Part shown: positions 22,043 through 35,616 of the stretch, one piece after another
Position numbering within the stretch: the first letter of the stretch is position 1
Layout: every line of letters begins with the position of its first letter
Source: Pyrus communis
Taxonomy: Eukaryota > Streptophyta > Magnoliopsida > Rosales > Rosaceae
Assembly (NCBI RefSeq): GCF_963583255.1
Contig: NC_084805.1
Span: forward strand, 11,648,827-11,712,826
Direction: 5' to 3'
DNA: 64,000 nt
Notes under the pieces: generated by a model
What the model was told of the DNA's origin: nothing
The model's input: only the letters and a program-made list of their open reading frames with translations
The model's database searches: none
Made by a program: the position numbers and the translations under genes

Positions 22043-23421
22043 CGTTATCAGAACTCTCCTGAAGTTGCGCTGAGAGTTTTGATCTTTAATCAGGGGAGTA
22101 TTACGTTTTAATCATTCTTTTTGTGATTAATTATTATTTTATTAAATTGATCTGAATGCTATTGATTCAATTTAGTTTTTCTGTTTTGAACGTGATACAA
22201 CGCATTGGAGATGCAATTCCAATGATCCGAAAAGGATCTTCTACAAATTCAAAAGTTTTTGTTGTTTTTTGCCAATCAGGTACGTTTAAAATAAATGAAG
22301 ATATTTAAAACGACCATGAAGCATGAAAACATTCCCTATGATGCATAAATCCCCTACATTTATATTTACCTTCCGATATATATTGTATTTGTTTCATATA
22401 TTTCTCAAAATATATATTTGTTCATGCAATATGCAATTATGCTATGTGGAATTTGTGGGTCAAAGAATCGAAAAAAAAATCGAAGCAATTAGGGGATTTC
22501 AAACCCTAGACATTGAAAAAAAAAAAAAAAATTCTGAAAAAGGGAAAACTCGGCTGAGTTGCGCTGCCAAGCCGAGCCGGTCAATTGAGCTGCGTTGGAG
22601 CCATGCGCTCGCGCCAAGCTCAAGATAAGCCTGAAGCTTGGGTCAGCAACTGGGCTGCCCTCTGGGTTTATTGCTCGAATTAGAACTAGGCCTACCGCTT
22701 GGATCCCTGGTGCATGGGCTTCAGCCCTCAGGCCGTTCCCGAAGCTAGCAACCCTTGATGGGCTTCTGGCCTCTTGGTCTGCCCTCAGAAGTCAATGGGC
22801 TTCCTCGCACCTCTGCCAGTAAGCCTAGCGGTACCGGGCTCTGCCTCATTTCCCTGGCATGCTGACCTGCAGCCATTTTTCATATAACCTAAGGCTTGCA
22901 GCTTGCTGCAGGGCCGTACCTCACCAGCCAGCCCAAACGTAATGCCCTGTGGTTATTTATTTATTTTTTTTTTCCGACCCGATGCCATATTTTGGCATCC
23001 CTTTCTTCTTAACTATACCCAAATATTTTTTGGGACGTGTTTTGTTAACGCTAATAAAGCTATAATTCACTTGTCACTTGGCCCACTGCCAACTGAAGCT
23101 AATAAGACCAACATGTCATTATTTTACTTCTACGATTGACCCCGTATGGTCCCGATCTATTGAATTAATTAAAAGTGACAAACAGTCCATTAATCTAACA
23201 AGAAATCCAAAATTATTGACCTGAAGATCACTTTTGGACATTAGCAATTCAATAACTTAATTCTCTTCTTTGAACCGTTGACATCCTTTCGTAGTCCCAA
23301 AGCGCTCGCACTTGAGTTCTTGAAGCAACTCAAATCCACTACACTTAAATTAGCATAAACCTCTCTTTTATGAACTAACCGTTCATAAACTAAATTGAAA
23401 TTGTAGTTTCAATTTAGTGCC
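22043..23421 (+). other. 5' internal region of copia element, untranslated or unrecognised
   Basis: Lies between the 5' LTR and the first nested LTR. It contains a GC-rich stretch (22545-22900) with no recognisable protein family. Confidence 0.45.
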
Positions 23422-23426
23422 TTTGA

Positions 23427-23881
23427 TGTGACGACCCGTCCCTAATTTTCCATGTAATTTTCTCCTTGAGTGTGTAAAATGAAGTTTATGTCATTTTTGG
23501 CAAAAGTGGACCTGACGTGGACGTAGTTATTTGGCTTTTAAATTATTTTTCTCGATATCGTAATTAATTAGTAATTGTTATTATGAATGCGTGAGCATGA
23601 GTTACACCTGAATCAGAGTTGTAACGAAAAAGTTACGTTTAGTTAAAGTGTGTTAACAACGGGTAGATTTGTACACGTACATGCTAATTATTCAGAATTG
23701 GAAACTACTGTTTTTGATAAGGTATGTTAGATTTCGTGTAATTTCAAATTTGTACAAATCTTATCCCCTTCTCTCTTTAAATCTATCCCGTGCCCTATTC
23801 TCCCTCACCAATCAATCAATCAATTTCCCATATTTTCTCATCCAATCAGATAGCTCCGTTCTCTTTTTGTTTTTGACTAAT

Positions 23882-23926
<45 letters not shown>

Positions 23927-25851
23927 TTCTTCTTCACCCTCGCATTATAGCTTTCTCCTATCTGCAACAACCAAGACTCATCATCAAACTTCATAGATTG
24001 AATCTAAAATCACCACCATCGTGCTCCTTTCATCCTCACGAGTCCATCTGTAAGAACCGATCTTAAAGTAATCGAGTTTTGAGTGTCCAACTCAGAGCAA
24101 CTCAGAGCTCTAACTCGGGTGTATGTTCCTCCATGACTTTTTCGTTCGAGTTGCACGGTATTGGAAGGTTTGGAGACATCTAGGCAACTCCCCGTGGCCA
24201 CTAGCCTAGGTTTGAAGTGGAGCCAATGTGAGAACATGCGGCTTTGAGACGACGAAAATAGGGCTGAGAGTTTCGAGGCTTTTTTCAGTCCATTTCCGTC
24301 CACTTTTTGGACTTTTGAAAGGTACAAACTTGTTCTCTTCTTCATGAGCTTCATTTCCATATAAAGTATGTCAAAAATGGTTGAGAAATGAAGAAGTTAT
24401 GCTTTAATTTTTTTTTTTCCCAAAAAACGACGAACCAGATGGCGGCAGCGGATAGAGGAAGACAACTGGAAAAGAAGGAGAATATTCTGTTAAAGTTAAC
24501 AAAATATTTTGACGCTGTTAGGTAACGCAGTTAAAGTTAACGGAATTTTCTGTCAAATCTAACAGAATATTCCCTAGGGTTTCTATAAGTTTGTTAGGCA
24601 TGTGGCCTGTGCATGGAGGCGTTGCTTGGCAGCACGTGAGGGTGCGTCAGGCCTCCGGGAAGCACGTTCTTGACGTGTACGGGTTCGTGACATCGAGTAT
24701 AATGTTTTTGTATACTTAAACCCTCCGTTTGAGCAAACTATGGGGGATTTCCCTAGCCTTTTAGTGTATGTCCTAATTAATTAATTAGTAAAGTTATTTC
24801 ACATATAGATGAAACTTACCTTGAGGAGGTACAAGGACAAACAAGGCTAGGAGGCTACGATCCATTGACGTATCAGTGAGTGGACATTTGTTTTTATATA
24901 TAATATATAAAGTTTTATAGTTTCCACAAGTGTTTTGATTAATTTTACGCCTATCATGCCATATTTTATTTAATTTTAAAAATGCCATTATATTGTTGAG
25001 ATTTACATATTGTCTTGGTATTTTTATATATATTATACTTGCTCATCATGCATGCTTGCACCAGTGTAGTACTCGCTCGTGCCAGGGCTAGGCTTCATGT
25101 GTATGTTCACATCGCACCGCACACTCACCTTGGATCCATTGTAAGTGCCGGTCCTGTCGTATAGGATACATTAGGCAACTCAGACTCGTATGTGATGAGC
25201 CTAGCGTCAATCTTCACATGATTGTAGTACTAAAGCGTATATTATGATTCCACCCAGTCATGTTCATATTAGATTCCCTTTGCTTAAACTCGTGTGTTAG
25301 CATAGATTGATGAGCACTTGATTTTACATAAGCTACGATTGAGGTATTATGATTAGCATTTTTATGGAATTATTATTGATTTACATTTGATTTCATACTT
25401 ATATGTAGTATGATTTTCTGGAAACTATACATGTTTTACGGTGAGGGGTTAGTATATTCAGAAATAAATGTGTTTTATAAACCTTGGTTTTTTCCCATTC
25501 ACCCCTCTGGTTTTAGGCCCTCCAGAACTTAAATAGCTGAATTCTCTGTGACATCCGAGAAATCTCCAACGGTTTTGACTTATCTCTAAATAAATGTAGG
25601 AGCTTTTTCTTGGTTGTGTAATAAGTACTTTAACCAGTTTCAACTGCATTACTTATGTCATACTGTCATCTATGCTCTGAACAGTTGTGTTTTTATGGGT
25701 TCTTCCCGCTACTATACACTCTCTACTTTAGATTAAATAAATGTTAGTTTTGGTTTAAATTTATCTTTATTTTTATGCTTCACTTTTCCTTTTTGGTTAC
25801 ATTACCTTCGGGTGTCGACCAACATGCCACGACTTCGGTTGAGGTGTGTTA
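23427..25851 (+). mobile_element. Solo LTR nested in copia element, 2.4 kb
   Basis: Starts TGTGACGACCCGTCCC and ends GAGGTGTGTTA. The perfect 5-bp duplication TTTGA lies at 23422-23426 and 25852-25856. It is related to the LTR at 19465-21608. It contains a (CT)n tract at 23886-23922. Confidence 0.9.
23886..23922. repeat. (CT)n microsatellite
   Basis: About 18 uninterrupted CT units inside the solo LTR; creates a Leu/Ser-repeat pseudo-frame. Confidence 0.95.
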
Positions 25852-26004
25852 TTTGAAACCTAAAGTTTTCATAAAACAAATACACCCATGAAAACCTGAC
25901 GTTTTTCATGAAAACCATGTCTTAGAACTCGAATGTTCTAACTTTGATGCTTATGGATGATTCATTCATATATCACCAATCATAATCTTGTTCCCTCTAA
26001 TTCA

Positions 26005-28630
26005 GTGGATTGTCAAATCGTCACAAGTTCGATTTTCCTGATCTGGACATTTCTAATAGAAACCACTTTATGTGGGTGATGCAAGATTTATAAGCACACA
26101 AATTAACCCTCTTTTTATCAATTGTAGTAAGTATGTAAGTAGGGATCGTTCTAGGCCGGGGATTAGGAGGGATTGCAAAATCACTTGAAAACTGACTCAA
26201 ATACGTAAAAACAAGTTTAAAACACTATACTAGACTCAAAGAATGCAAAACTAAACTTTAAAACACCAAAACAAAACCAAAAGACTCAAAACAACACCCA
26301 AAACACTCAAAACTGCCTTAAAAACACAATCTGGGCAGTTTTGAACACTAGACACAACTTTGGACGAAAATTGGTTTTAACTTGACCTAAGACACTTAAA
26401 AACACAAACTAAAGTGATTTCTAACTACTATGACTCAACAAAGTAAAGGGGGATTGGTTTTGGACGAATTTAAAAACAAAACAAACTTTTTAAATTAGAA
26501 CAGATTGTAAAAACGAATTTGATGGAGTTGAATGGATGGGAAGCTAGCTAAGGGGTTCATCTCCACACATGTTATACTTGCATATAAAACGATTTCCAAT
26601 TGCTTTTCAATAACCCATGAATTCTCAACGCCCCAGATTAACCGTGAATTGCACTAATTAACCCTCAGATTTTCCTAACGTTATTGAATTGGATGATTGC
26701 ATACGACAACCCAAAGCATTCCCCACAAGTTCCCTACATGAATTGCATAATAGAGATACAAGCAAGAATCATTAAGTTCTTTGAAAACCATAAGCATTGA
26801 CGAAGCACTCGTTACTATGAATTGCATGAAACGTATGCCAAGAATTTACTTAACGCAATTGAGATCATTAACTTTTACTACTTGTGAATATAATTCCATA
26901 ACGATTAGGTGAAATTTCCTTATATCCTAGCATCCAATTTATGCATGATAATTAAGCGTGCACTCTCAACCAACACACACAAATCAATGTAATTCACATA
27001 GATAAGTAAATTGAATTCACAACTTATGAAACATAATTAGAAGTAATCAAATCATATCGCAAGCATAAACATGTATTTTGAATCCCCCCCTAGCCAAGGG
27101 GGGGTTTAGTTCCTCATACGCACAAAACAAAGAGAACTGAAATTAAACATTGAAATCAAAGGAAAGAAACACCTAGAAATTCCAGCGACGTGAACTCGAA
27201 TTGCATGAACTTCCGAGCTTCCTTCTCCTCCTCCTTGGTGCGGCAAAGGTCTAGGGACAGGTTTAGGGCCTTAGGTGTATGGATGCATGGTCATGGAGGG
27301 ATGTAGTAGTGTTTAAGGGAAGGGGATGGTGCGGCAAAGCTTAAAACTAATGAGAAAGGTGTTTGGTGGCTGCGGCAAGGGTGTGGAGAGGGTTGGACGA
27401 ATTTCTGGAATGAATGAATGTGTATGAGAGGTCGTATTCTGATCTAGGGGTTAATATGAGTATATATAGGCACTTAAAACCCTAGGGTAATCAGATATGG
27501 ACTTGAATAACCCAAATCCACAAGGAAATAGGCTTAGAAATCAGAAATAAAAAGGGATAATGCTTCCTAGGTGCAGCAGGTAAGGAGATGAGGTGATAAG
27601 GCTTCTAGAATGCCTTGCAAGGCAAGGGAAAGCAGCTTTCTAGAAGGGATAGGTGCGGCACTAAAGGATAGGGCATATTAGGGCTTCTAGAAACCCTCTA
27701 ATGCAAGGAAAACTCACGGCAAGGATGGATAAGGTTTCTAGAACAAGGATAAGGTATCCTAAATGGATAAAGTGCCATAAATGGATAAGGACTCCACATT
27801 GAACTTGGAAACTTTGCCTATTAGGATTAGGAAACCTTGTCTTCGTCATTCATTCTTCATCTTGGACTCCTTTTCCTTCTTGGACTTGGAAAACTTCTTT
27901 GTTGCTTCACTTGAGACCATTTGAATTTTGACTTTCCTTCATCAAGTAGGAAACCTTATTTGAGTAGGAATCTTCATTCTTCTAGGAATCCATCTTCAAC
28001 TAGGAATCTCTCGTTGACTAGGATTTCATCTTTTAATTAGGCGCTTTCCTACTTCGACTAGGAAACCTTGTTCAAGTAGGAAACATCATCTTCAAATCTT
28101 CAATTTCGTCCATCATCTTGGCTCCAAGCATATGATGTCTATTCCAAGCTCTAATCTGCTCCAAAAGGCTCCAAAATGCATCCTTTTGCATACTTTGCCC
28201 TTAAAACCTGAAAACACATAGAACTAGCTTAAAAGACTACTTTACTAAGGAAAAACACTATAAATGCACAAAAACAAGCTAAACTAAGGTGCGTAAATAT
28301 GCTCCTATCAGTGGGTATAAGATGTGAATCTCCACTTGACTATCAAGAGGCTGAGAAACCATTGTAGCCAACAATGGCATGGAAGAGTTAAATAAGCCTC
28401 CACTATGATCTTTATTCGAAGACTTATGCCTGAAGCAATACCCACAAAAGTACCTTCCAAATGAGGATTCCATGGCTTTTTGGCTCGCTCTTACGGATGG
28501 TCTGATCATGCGAGACATTGCTTGAAACAGGCCATGATTACGTCCATGAATGAGTACGATTTTAAAGTTTATAAATCCGATCGAATGTTGACTGGAAAAT
28601 ATTTTTCTAGTCATTCCATGTTTCTAACTC
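26005..28630 (+). pseudogene. copia gag relic, split by a solo LTR
   Basis: Just before the nested LTR (26020-26076) the plus strand reads FPDLDISNRNHFMWV. This matches the start of plant copia gag proteins (LDIxGxNYxxWV). Reading resumes after 28316 with scattered gag-like residues and stops. The solo LTR at 26077-28310 interrupts it within a Val-Gly codon region. Confidence 0.65.
26077..28310 (-). mobile_element. Solo LTR nested in copia gag, 2.2 kb, minus orientation
   Basis: On the minus strand it starts TGATAGGAGCATATTTACGC and ends ATCTTGCATCA. The perfect 5-bp duplication GTGGG lies at 26072-26076 and 28311-28315. This is a different family from the other solo LTRs. No internal domain. 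Confidence 0.88.
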
Positions 28631-31600
28631 GCTCATGAAATAGCAGCGTAAAAAACGGAAGTTTAGAAAATTCTCGGATCTGATTACTACCACAAACATG
28701 AAAGAAATGTGTAGACCTAACTTTAGCTAGAGTCTACTGAACGGTATAGACTCAGTCCGGCTGGAGTCTACCAAATGGTATAGACTCAGTTCGGCTAGAG
28801 TTTACCAAATGGCTCAAACCAGTTTGGTCAAAGCGTATCGAATGATGATGCCCTACTTTGGCAGATATGCATCGAAAGGTAGGCTTTGATTCCGTAAAGG
28901 CCTACTGAACTGACCCTTCCAACTTCGGCTGGAGCCTACCAAACCCAATTCTGGGTCTGTCTCTATCATAATCCAATTTTGAGTTTGTTTTAACAACATA
29001 TGACAAAATTAAGGCTTGCCAAGGTGTAGTATCATGCCCGAAGCATGATCCTTGGCACCTAAAATCTAAAACTTTAAGAATAAGGGATGGTATTCCGAAA
29101 CTTTATCCTTGTAGAATCTACTTCCGTCTTGATGGAATAAATCATTGGTTATGCACTTGTTCGTGCCCCTACCAATGTTGTTGAGAAGTACCATTCTAGT
29201 AGTCAATATGTGGGACTAATTTCGCTCCACCGAACATCGTTGGAAGAGAAGAATTTTGACATGAATGACCTTGTTGGCTAAATCCCCTTAGTGACTTTGG
29301 TTTACTTTGTTAACATTTTTCCATGTTCTTGGATTCACATTTGGTGTTTGTTTTAGATATGGATAACCTTATTGATATTGTCCTCGAATACAAGTTAATT
29401 GAATCATGTTTCTTAAAACATGTGACTGAATTCAATTAAACACGTGATTAGGTAGGAATGTGGAAAAGTTAGTTGTTTGGATGAATGTGATACTACATAG
29501 ACTAACTTTACACCTAAATCACATCTCTAGCAACGACTTCAGGTCTATCCAACTTGATTAAGAGCATTAGCATGCTCCTCGTTGTATAAATGGTATTGAA
29601 TTACCTTGTTAGAGGCCTTATATTCTCCCAGTTCTGGAATAACGTCGTTGAGTCTTAAGGATATTCAAGAGGACAATGATCATAAATAAAACCACTGAAG
29701 AAAATAGAGTAAAATATCTTTGCACCATCTCCAAAAATGAGCCTGAAGCTTTAATTTAGGGCTAATGGGCTGCCTCCTAACTGGGAACATGCCATATGTG
29801 GCTAGCTTGGAGGTGGGTGATTGAGTAGTTTACTTGCTTTGGCATGACCTTTTAGACACTTAGGTCGAATAATGATGCTACAATGCATATCCTTACCTGA
29901 AGTAAGGATTTTGTGCCTACAAGCACACTTAGCCAAGCTTGCTTATTAGGAAAATTGATTTTCTAAATCATCCATCGCAAAGATACAAAACGACCCTCTT
30001 TTCACAATGGATTCAAGGGAATATATGTGGACTAATCCAACCAAAATGCGGACTATATAAATACTTATAGTTTTCGTTGATGACAAATTGGTCACATGTT
30101 TGTCCACATACATTGCTGCTAAACCCCTTGGCCGATTAAGGGTTCACCATCCTACTTATCCTTTATAGTCTGGGAGACTGGATAATGCCGGAGAGTTTAT
30201 ATTGATGGTTTTCGATAAAGTATTGCATGTCTTTTAGGTTTATAATTGAACATTGAATTCCCATGTTCACCCCAAATAGCCTAGCATAGTGATCATAAGG
30301 TGCAATTTAAATGATCGCCCGAATCTTGGTGAACGAACCAAGTTTTCGGGTTCTGCCTAGGGCTATGCAATCTTGTACACAACTATATTGGTCCACCTTG
30401 AGGCCCATTGCCACCCAACCTATTTGATATTACAGTTGGTTACTGGGTACGAACTTGATGCTTCATACTTACGCATTTGGGTATGCATTCCATGTGCCAA
30501 GTTGCACCGCCGTAACGTACCAATATGCTTCCTCAAAAGAAGGATGTGAATGTTTGTTGATTATGATTCTCCTTCACACTAGCTCTCTTAGAGCCCTTGC
30601 ATGTGATCTCTTTACCGTTCATTTGCGGATTGTCACTTCAATGAAACAGTCTTCCCGCTGTTAGAGGGATATAAGAACGTCAACATTCTTGTAGAATGAT
30701 GCGAATTTGCGTGAACGTTACCCACTATGTCTCATCTCGATCCCTATACCGTACAAATGTGATAAGTAAGTACGATGAATTCTAGCTTTCAGAATGTTGC
30801 TCCAGATGCATTCTTTTGATCTAGCTAAAGTGAGGAGATTATATACCAGCTGCAAACATGTCTGCAAGGATAGACGTACTTAATAGACGTTGAGTCAAGA
30901 TCCCGGAAGGGTGTGCCATCCTTGTTGGACGGTTTGGACGCCCTTTTTGGATGATCTGATACACTGGCAGATAGCCAATCAATCTATCCTAGCCTGAAGC
31001 ACGACATATGAATCAGTTCATAGGATTCACTTCCTTAGAAAAGGAAGGTCATGACACAACAATGAATCTATACTCGATCGCTGTCTCAAATCATTTCTAT
31101 CTCTTAAGATTAATCCAGATTACTCTAGGGACTTGAAGTTCTTGGTCCAGTATACTAGTTTGGATAAGATAATGGAATTAAGATAAGATTACCATCGATG
31201 ATATTTTCACTTATATGGTAGCTACTGACATAAATAAAAAGCAACGATATTGAACAGTGTTCCGTTGATTAAGTGACAACGTAGAACTGATTGGACAACT
31301 GAAATTACAATCCAGGTCAAATTCCTTACCAAAGTGTGTTTTGGATTATCGTTTCTACACTGTCCAAGGTAACCCTGTTATGTTACAAGTAGGAAAGGAA
31401 GCATAATGAGATGAATGAAATACTGCGATATGATGAACGTCTTACGACGCAAGGTTTCTCTCAAACGTCCTGTGATTGATAGCAGCATTATGAAATGTGG
31501 TTAGTTTTTTCTCCATGGAGATATTGATACGGAGATTTACATGTGAGTTCCCAAAGAATTACATGGATTAGTTCAAATAGTGCCAAACCACGGAATACCC

Positions 31601-33137
31601 TCTTAACTTGTTTGAGGCGTTCACTTATGGATTAAAGCAATCCGGCAAATATGGTATACCCGTCTAAGTGATTATTTGATAAGTCAGGGATATGAATGAA
31701 CGCCCTTGCGTGTTAAACTATGAAGTCTTATTCCGAATTGCTAAAGTTACAATTTATGTTAATGACATGAATCTTACTACGACTTTAGAAGAGCTTCAAA
31801 AAACTGCCTCTTACTTGAAGACGGAATTTGAGATGAAGGATCTTGAGAAAACTCGTTTATGCCTTGGCCTGAAGTTCAAGTGTTGTTCTGATAGTACTTT
31901 GGTTTACCAGTTGAACTACACCCTGAAGCTGTTACCTTTGAGTATACATGTGATCATCCATACGTTATATGCAAACGAGACCTTTGAAGAGGTTATGGAA
32001 TCCGAAGTTTCATATCTGAGTTCAACTTTGTGCTTGGTTGTACTTAGCTCATTGTATTAGACAGAACATCTCTTTCGCTGTTGATTTATTGGTAAAGATG
32101 CAGCACTACGCCTACACGCAGCCACTGAATTGGTGTTAAAGACATATCCTAAAGATACTACGGATTTGGGCAAATCCCAACGCATCTTGAGCGGATCTGA
32201 TCCCCCTGATCCTTGGAATAATGCTTGCATTGTTTGTTATGCTGACGCTGTTTACTTATCAGACCTGCATAAGGCACATCCTCGAACGGTGATGTCTTTA
32301 CTGTTAAAGGATATTACAATATCTTGGATGTCCACAATATGACCTTAGTTGCGAAATCTTCGAAACGTTCCAAGACTCACCTCACTTCACTACGCCACAA
32401 GTGAGACATGATTAGGAGTTCTTGTTGAGTATATTTGAAGTACTTGCTATTTTTCATCCATTGTTAAGTCCTAACGACGATCTATGAAGATTATGCCATA
32501 TGTATCAACCCGACGAAGACATGATACATCACCGAAGTCAACGCCAAGACATATTACGTCTACATCTACTTCAGCAAAGCATCAGGAGACTAAAGTCATG
32601 CAAGCCTATCCTAGATAACCTTGCCGACCTCTACATGACGTCATTACCGAAGTCAACCTTCCAGAAGCTTGTCTGAGGAATTGGTATGCCTAACTATTCG
32701 TATGCAATGCTTGTATTTCTCATTTGGAAGTTCTGACAAACTCAGGGGGAGTATCCAGAAGTATACTCACTTGATCTTAATGTACTTTTTTTTCCTACGA
32801 TTAGGAGCATTTTCCCACTGGGTTTTTGCTACCTAACTAGGTTTTGATGAGGCACCCATCCTAGGCTGATCATACCCTTGTGAGCTCTTCTACTTGCGTC
32901 CAAAAGACGTATAGTTTTGACTTAATGCAACTTCTCACTTTTCTCCTTAGTCTATGGGGTTTTCTCCTACCTTGGGTTTTACTATAGCGAGATTTTGTGA
33001 GTTTTACCTTTTATGCATTCTTCCGTTAGTTTGAGGCTCGCATTTGCTCATTGTGCTGATGACTTCATCAATTGTACTTACTTTATCGCTGAAGACCTGA
33101 TGCGCCATTTAGTTGAGTATGTACACACTCAAGGGGG
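28631..33137 (+). pseudogene. copia pol relic
   Basis: Mostly unreadable. The clearest piece is 31740-31880, giving TIYVNDMNL, then KTASYLKTEFEMKDL and LCLGLKF. This matches the region around the copia reverse-transcriptase YVDD box, with the second residue of the box changed. A short RNase H-like tail follows to about 32560. Frequent stops and shifts rule out function. Confidence 0.75.
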
Positions 33138-33405
33138 AGTTGTAGTCCTATTAAATTAGGAATGTGATTCTGTAAATCCTAGTGTATCTAGGGATATCTT
33201 TGAATATTCACTTTAGTAGTTAATATCCTATTAGAGTTGTAATCCTAAAAAGGTAAGGAATTAACCTTCCCTACGACTATAAATAACGGCACAATGGGGT
33301 GGAATAGAACACACCTAACAATTACACATCTTTCTCTTCTTTCTCTATGTGCTGCACCCTCTCTCTCTGGTCTCCATAATTGTTTAGGAAATTATGCCTA
33401 CAATA
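33138..33405 (+). repeat. 3' LTR of the copia element
   Basis: 268 bp, AGTTGTAGTCC...CTACAATA. Both termini have lost the canonical TG/CA by mutation relative to the 5' LTR. Confidence 0.88.
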
Positions 33406-34031
33406 GTGACTCAATTTTGTTTTAAATTTTTTGTGTTTTTGGTAAAGGTTTTTTAGCAACAAAATTTAGTTTTTCATCGTAGAAAGCCGCCTTATGCGAC
33501 AAATATCCAGTGTTCCAAAAAAATCGGTCTAGTGGTGCCTAGGTGTAGAACGATCAGTAACCGCCGCGATTAAGTCCTAATTGGTCACAAAATTGGAAAG
33601 CATAATAAGCGGAAGCCTGGGCGGGACTAGGCGAGGCTGGAGGGGGGCTAGGCGGGCGTATGTGGAGAGCGCCAAAATCAAGAACTTTTTTTTTGTTGTA
33701 GAGCCCCATGTCGCGCACGAGGGATGAGATAAAGCCCTTTTGTCTATTTAATTGCACGATTTTACCCTTAAGATGGTCCCCACCATTTTCCCTTTTACTT
33801 ATTTTTAAATTCTTTTATCGTGTTTCACTGTTGCTGCTAGGTGCAGGCTTATGACTTTGTGGAGGACCTGCGTGAATAACTTAGCAAGCTTTCGTGTTAA
33901 AGAAAAATTAATGAAAAGAGCTTCAAAACTTTGCATTTTAATAAAAAAACCATCTAATAACTTTATTTAATGAAAATGACCAAAAAAAAAAAAAAAACAT
34001 AAAATATTAACGTGTGCCCAGTGCTCGTTAA

Positions 34032-34166
34032 GTTTCATAAACAATGTGGTACCATTAAATTTCATAAATAGTGTGGTACCGTTAAGTTTCATAAACAGTG
34101 TGGTACCATTAAATATCATAAACAGTATAGTACCGTTAAGTTTCATAAACAGTGTAGTACTGTTAA
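34032..34166. repeat. Minisatellite, 27 bp x 5
   Basis: Five units of the type GTTTCATAAACAGTGTGGTA (first 20 bases), each ending CCRTTAA, with a sixth partial unit. Two more units recur at 34307-34360. Confidence 0.93.
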
Positions 34167-34306
34167 GTTTCATAAATAGCATGTGTGACGACACGCGAGA
34201 CCTACGCGCCAGTTTTTTTTTTTATTTTTTATTTTTAATATTAAAATTATGTATTTTTCATTACAATTTAAGTTCTTTTGTCCTTTTTATTAAAGTTTAA
34301 GGTTAA

Positions 34307-34378
34307 ATTTCATAAATAGTACAGTACCGTTAAGTTTCACAAACAGTGTAGTACCGTTAAGTTTCATAAATAGTATGT
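34307..34378. repeat. Second block of the 27-bp minisatellite
   Basis: Two full units and a partial third that ends, as in the first block, in ATGTGTGACRACACGC. This suggests the block plus its flank was duplicated as a unit. Confidence 0.88.
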
Positions 34379-34984
34379 GTGACAACACGCAGGACCTGCA
34401 CTAACACATCTCGACCTGAATTGTAAACTAGGACTCCGACTCGAGTTGTACTGCTGACACTTGAAAGGTGATGATGCCAGAAAGTGTAGTGATGTGGAAA
34501 ATGTGAATGGATTTAAACCTAAAAGTGCCTAAATACAAGAGTGCGCTGTGAGCGGGAATGAACCCATTTCACACGTGATGTCAGAGCATAAGTAAAGTAC
34601 AGTAGAGTGGATTGAGAATCATACCATCGAAGATAATCTCTAATACCAAGATTTGCCACGAATCCTCGTCGATAAGAAAGCTCAGTTATTAAAGCCTGGA
34701 GGGGCGAAAAACAAGGGTGAGTGGGTCTGAAAATAAATTTTTAATAAAAACCTTTTGAAAACACTGTAACTCTTCGCTGTAAAACCTATATAGTTTCCAG
34801 AAAGTCATACTGCGTATAAGTATGAAATCAAATGCAAATCAACAGTAAATCTAGAAATATTCCAAATCACTACATATCAGCAGCAGCATAATAAAATTAG
34901 GTGCTCATCAATCTATGCTGACACACGAGTCGGAGTTGCCTAAAGCAACTTGTACGACTCATAAATCAATCTATGATAACACAC

Positions 34985-35105
34985 GATTCGGAGTTGCCTA
35001 ATGCAACCTGTACGACAATGTTGGAGTTGCTTATTATTGCAACCTGTATGACAGTGTCGGAGTCGCCTATTATTGCAACATGTATGATAGTGTCGGAGTT
35101 GCATA
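34985..35105. repeat. Short tandem repeats, about 36 bp
   Basis: Three to four degenerate units of the type GGAGTTGCCTATTATTGCAA inside the LTR. Confidence 0.75.
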
Positions 35106-35616
35106 AAACATAAATATAGTCATGCCATAACTCAATCATTTCAAATAACACCATACACTCAACTGAACTTACCTGCGCGTCCTGCGTTCACCTTAGCACT
35201 TTCAAGCATTCACAACAATTATATGCAAGTAATATGCTTATGGATATGCCATGATGTAATCTAAAACTCAACCATATCATAGTATTTTAAAATATATTTA
35301 TATGACATGGCATAAAATGCATAAATCAATTTATATGCAAGTAATTGCAACTTGTATGATAGTGTCGGAGTTGCATAAAACATAAATATAGTCATGCCAT
35401 AACTCAATCATTTCAAATAACACCATACACTCAACTGAACTTACCTGTGCGTCCTGCGTTCACCTTAGCACTTCCAAGTATTCACAACAATTATATGCAA
35501 GTAATATGCATATGGATATGCCATGATGTAATCTAAAACTCAACCATATCATAGTATTTTAAAATATATTTATATGACATGGCATAAAATGCATAAATCA
35601 ATTTAAAAGCATTTGC
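35073..35616. repeat. Tandem duplication, 272 bp x 2
   Basis: Copies 35073-35344 and 35345-35616 differ at only a handful of positions (for example CTGCGCGTCC versus CTGTGCGTCC), so the duplication is younger than the LTR. Confidence 0.9.

Larger units (their letters stand above)
21775..33405 (+). mobile_element. Degenerate Ty1-copia retrotransposon with nested solo LTRs
   Basis: 268-bp LTRs lie at 21775-22042 and 33138-33405. The primer-binding-like CGTTATCAGAAC follows the left LTR, and a purine tract AAGGGGGAG precedes the right. The 5-bp target duplication is GTGGC/GTGAC (21770-21774, 33406-33410). Copy 1 of the segmental duplication shows GTGAC at the empty site. Two solo LTRs have inserted into it. 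Without them the element would be about 6.96 kb. The coding region is heavily mutated. Confidence 0.9.

Noticed and set aside
34032..34378. CRISPR-like array of 27-bp repeats
   Set aside because: Units are contiguous without spacers, degenerate and AT-rich, in a plant genome; this is a minisatellite.
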